Positions 42,401-45,400 of a DNA stretch of 64,000 nucleotides are shown here, piece after piece. Positions within the stretch are counted from its first letter, which is position 1. Every line of letters starts with the position of its first letter. The DNA lies in assembly GCF_036346855.1 (NCBI RefSeq), contig NZ_CP107841.1, forward strand, positions 1,364,001-1,428,000, given 5' to 3'. The notes beneath the pieces are model-generated. The model worked only from the letters and a program-made list of their open reading frames with translations. It had not been told where the DNA came from and did not search any database. Source of the DNA: Streptomyces europaeiscabiei (lineage in GTDB: Bacteria > Actinomycetota > Actinomycetes > Streptomycetales > Streptomycetaceae). Made by a program: the position numbers and the translations under genes.

Positions 42401-45400
42401 GGCCGCTGCCCGGTCAGCAGCTCCACGCCACCCGACGACCAGTCGACCTGCGACGACGGCTCATCCGCGTGCAACGTCGCCGGCAGCACACCGTGCCGCA
42501 GCGCCTCAACCATCTTGATCACACCGGCCACACCCGCGGCCGCCTGCGTGTGACCCAGATTCGACTTCACCGACCCCAGCCACAACGGCCGCCCCCCGGA
42601 CCGGTCTTGGCCGTACGTGGCCAGCAACGCCTGCGCCTCGATCGGATCACCCAGCCTGGTACCGGTGCCGTGCGCCTCCACCACATCCACCTCGGACGCA
42701 GCAACCCCCGCACCCGCCAACGCAGCACGGATCACCCGCTGCTGAGCCGGACCGTTCGGCGCCGTCAGCCCGTTGGACGCACCGTCCTGATTGACCGCCG
42801 AACCACGCACCACCGCAAGAACCCGATGACCATTGCGGCGCGCGTCCGACAACCGCTCCACCAGCAGCACACCCGCACCCTCACCCCACCCGGTCCCGTC
42901 CGCACCCTCACCGAACGCCTTGCACCGGCCGTCACCCGCCAGACCCCCCTGACGGCTGAACTCCACGAACGCACCCGGCGTCGACATCACCGTCACACCA
43001 CCGGCCAACGCCAGATCGCACTCCCCCGACCGCAGCGACTGCACCGCGAGATGCAGGGCTACCAGCGATGACGAACACGCGGTGTCGACGGTCACCGCCG
43101 GACCCTCCAGGCCCAGCACGTACGACACCCGGCCCGAGGCCACACTCGCCGCGTTGCCGGTGCCCACGTATCCGCCGAAGTCGCCCTCCGACACGCTCAG
43201 CAACGCCGGATAGTCCTGACCGTTCGTCCCCGCGAACACACCCACCCGCGAACCACGCAGCGACCGCGGGTCAACGCCCGCCCGCTCCACGGCCTGCCAC
43301 GACGCCTCCAGCAGCAACCGCTGCTGCGGATCCATCGCCAACGCCTCACGCGGCGACACTCCGAAGAACTCCGCGTCAAAACCACCGACACCGTCGAGGA
43401 AACCGCCTCGCGCGGTGTGGCTGGCGTAGGGGTTGTCGGCATCCGGGGCGAAGAGGAGGTCGAGGTCCCAGCCACGGTCGGTGGGGAAGTCACCGATGCC
43501 GTCCCGGCCGTCCGCCAACATCGCCCACAGATCCTCGGGCGACTCCACACCACCCGGGAAACGACACGCCATCCCGACGATCGCCACCGGCTCGTCGACC
43601 ACAGCCACCGCAGCAACCACCGGCGCGGCCGCACCCTCGTCCCCGAACAGCTCTCCGTACAAGAACGCAGCCAGCGCCAGCGGAGTCGGGTGGTCGAAGA
43701 CCACCGTCGTCGGAAGAGTGGCACCCGTGGCAGCCGCCAGGACGTTGCGCAGCTCGACCGCGATCAACGAATCCACACCCAGATCACGGAACGCCCGCTC
43801 AGCGCCCACCTGCGCGGGGCCGTCGTAGCCGAGTGCGGCGGCGGCCCGGGTGCGGACCTCGGTGAGCAGTTCGCGCTGTCGGGCCTCGGGGGTGAGGCCG
43901 GCCAGGCGGGCCCGGAGTCCGGTGGTGGCTGTGGCCGCGGTCTGAGGAGCCTCCGGAGCGTGGTAGACCTCGGCGAGCAGCGGACTGGGGCGGACGGCGG
44001 TGAAGGCGGGACCGAAGCGTGACCAGTCGATGTCGGCTATGAGAACCGCTGCCGGACCGTCAGTGGCGCAGGCCCCCAGCGCGTCGAGCGCCTGTTCGGG
44101 GTCGAGGAGGCCGACGCCGCCGCGCTGCTGGCGGCCCTCGGCGTCGGTGTCGGCTGCCATGCCGCCGCCCGCCCACGGGCCCCACGCGATCGATGTGGCC
44201 GGCAGCCCCTCGCCCCGGCGCCGCTCGGCGAGGGCGTCGAGGACGGCGTTGGCGGCGGCGTAGTTGGCTTGTCCGGCGGAGCCGACGGTGCCGGCGAAGG
44301 AGGAGAACAGGACGAAGGCGGAGAGGTCACGGTCCCGGGTCAGCTCGTCCAGGTTCCGTGCCCCGGCGGCCTTCGCCGCGAAGACGGTGCGCAGCGCACG
44401 CGGGGTGAGCCCGTCGAGGACCCCGTCCTGAAGCACTCCGGCCGTGTGGACCACGGCGTCCACCGGGTGAGCGTCGAGCAGTGCCCGCAGCGCCTCTCGG
44501 TCGGTCAGGTCGAGTGCGCCGAAGGTGACTTGGGCGCCGAGTTCGCGGAGTTCGGCGTGCAGTGCGTCGGCGCCCGGGGCCTGGGCGCCGGTGCGGCTCA
44601 CCAGGAGCAGGTGGGCGGCGCCGTTCCGGGCCGCCCAGCGGGCCACCCGGGCGCCGAGAGCACCGGTGCCGCCGGTCACCAGGACCGTTCCGGTGGGCCG
44701 CCAGGCCGCCTCGGGCTGCGGCGGCGCGGGAACGAGGCGGCGGCCGAGGAGTCCGCCGGTACGGACGGCGGCCTGGTCCTCGCGCGGACCGCCCGCCGCG
44801 CCGTCGGCGAGCAGGCTGACGAGACGGGTGGTGGACCGCCGGTCAAGCGTGTGCGGCAGGTCGATCAGGCCGCCCCAGCGGTCGGGGTGTTCCAGAGCGG
44901 CGACGCGGCCGAGGCCCCAGACTGCGGCCTGGTCCGGGTCCGGCGCCGAATCGCCCTCCGCAGCGGTGACGGCTCCGCGGGTGAGTGTCCAGAGCGGGGC
45001 CGTGACACCGGCGTCACCGAGGGCCTGCACGAGCACGGCGGTGGAGGCGACGCCGTCGGGCACGTCCCTGCCCTCTCGCCCATTCAGTGCGAGCAGGGAA
45101 AGAACGCCGGCGAGCGGGGCGTCACCGGCCGTGGCGGCGATACGCCGGGCGAACTCGGCACGGGCGTCGCCAGGATGGTGGTCGACCGTGACCGGCTCGG
45201 CGCCCGCGTCGAGCAGGGCGGCCGTCAGCGCGCCGTCCCATCCGTCGTCGCCGTGCAGGGAGACGGGACGCAGGACCAGCCAGCGCCCGGACAGCCGGGC
45301 CGCCTCGGGCAGGCCCACGACAGGGCGCCAGACGGCGCGGTGGTACGGCCCCGAGGCGGCGACGGCCGAGCCGTCCTCCGCGTAGGAGCGCTCCAACCAG

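Noticed and set aside
33640..43071. 3,143-aa open frame on the plus strand opposite PKS C
   Set aside because: It mirrors PKS C codon structure, is dominated by Gly, Arg, Glu and His low-complexity sequence, has no domain similarity, and runs across module boundaries. It is a shadow of high-GC coding DNA.
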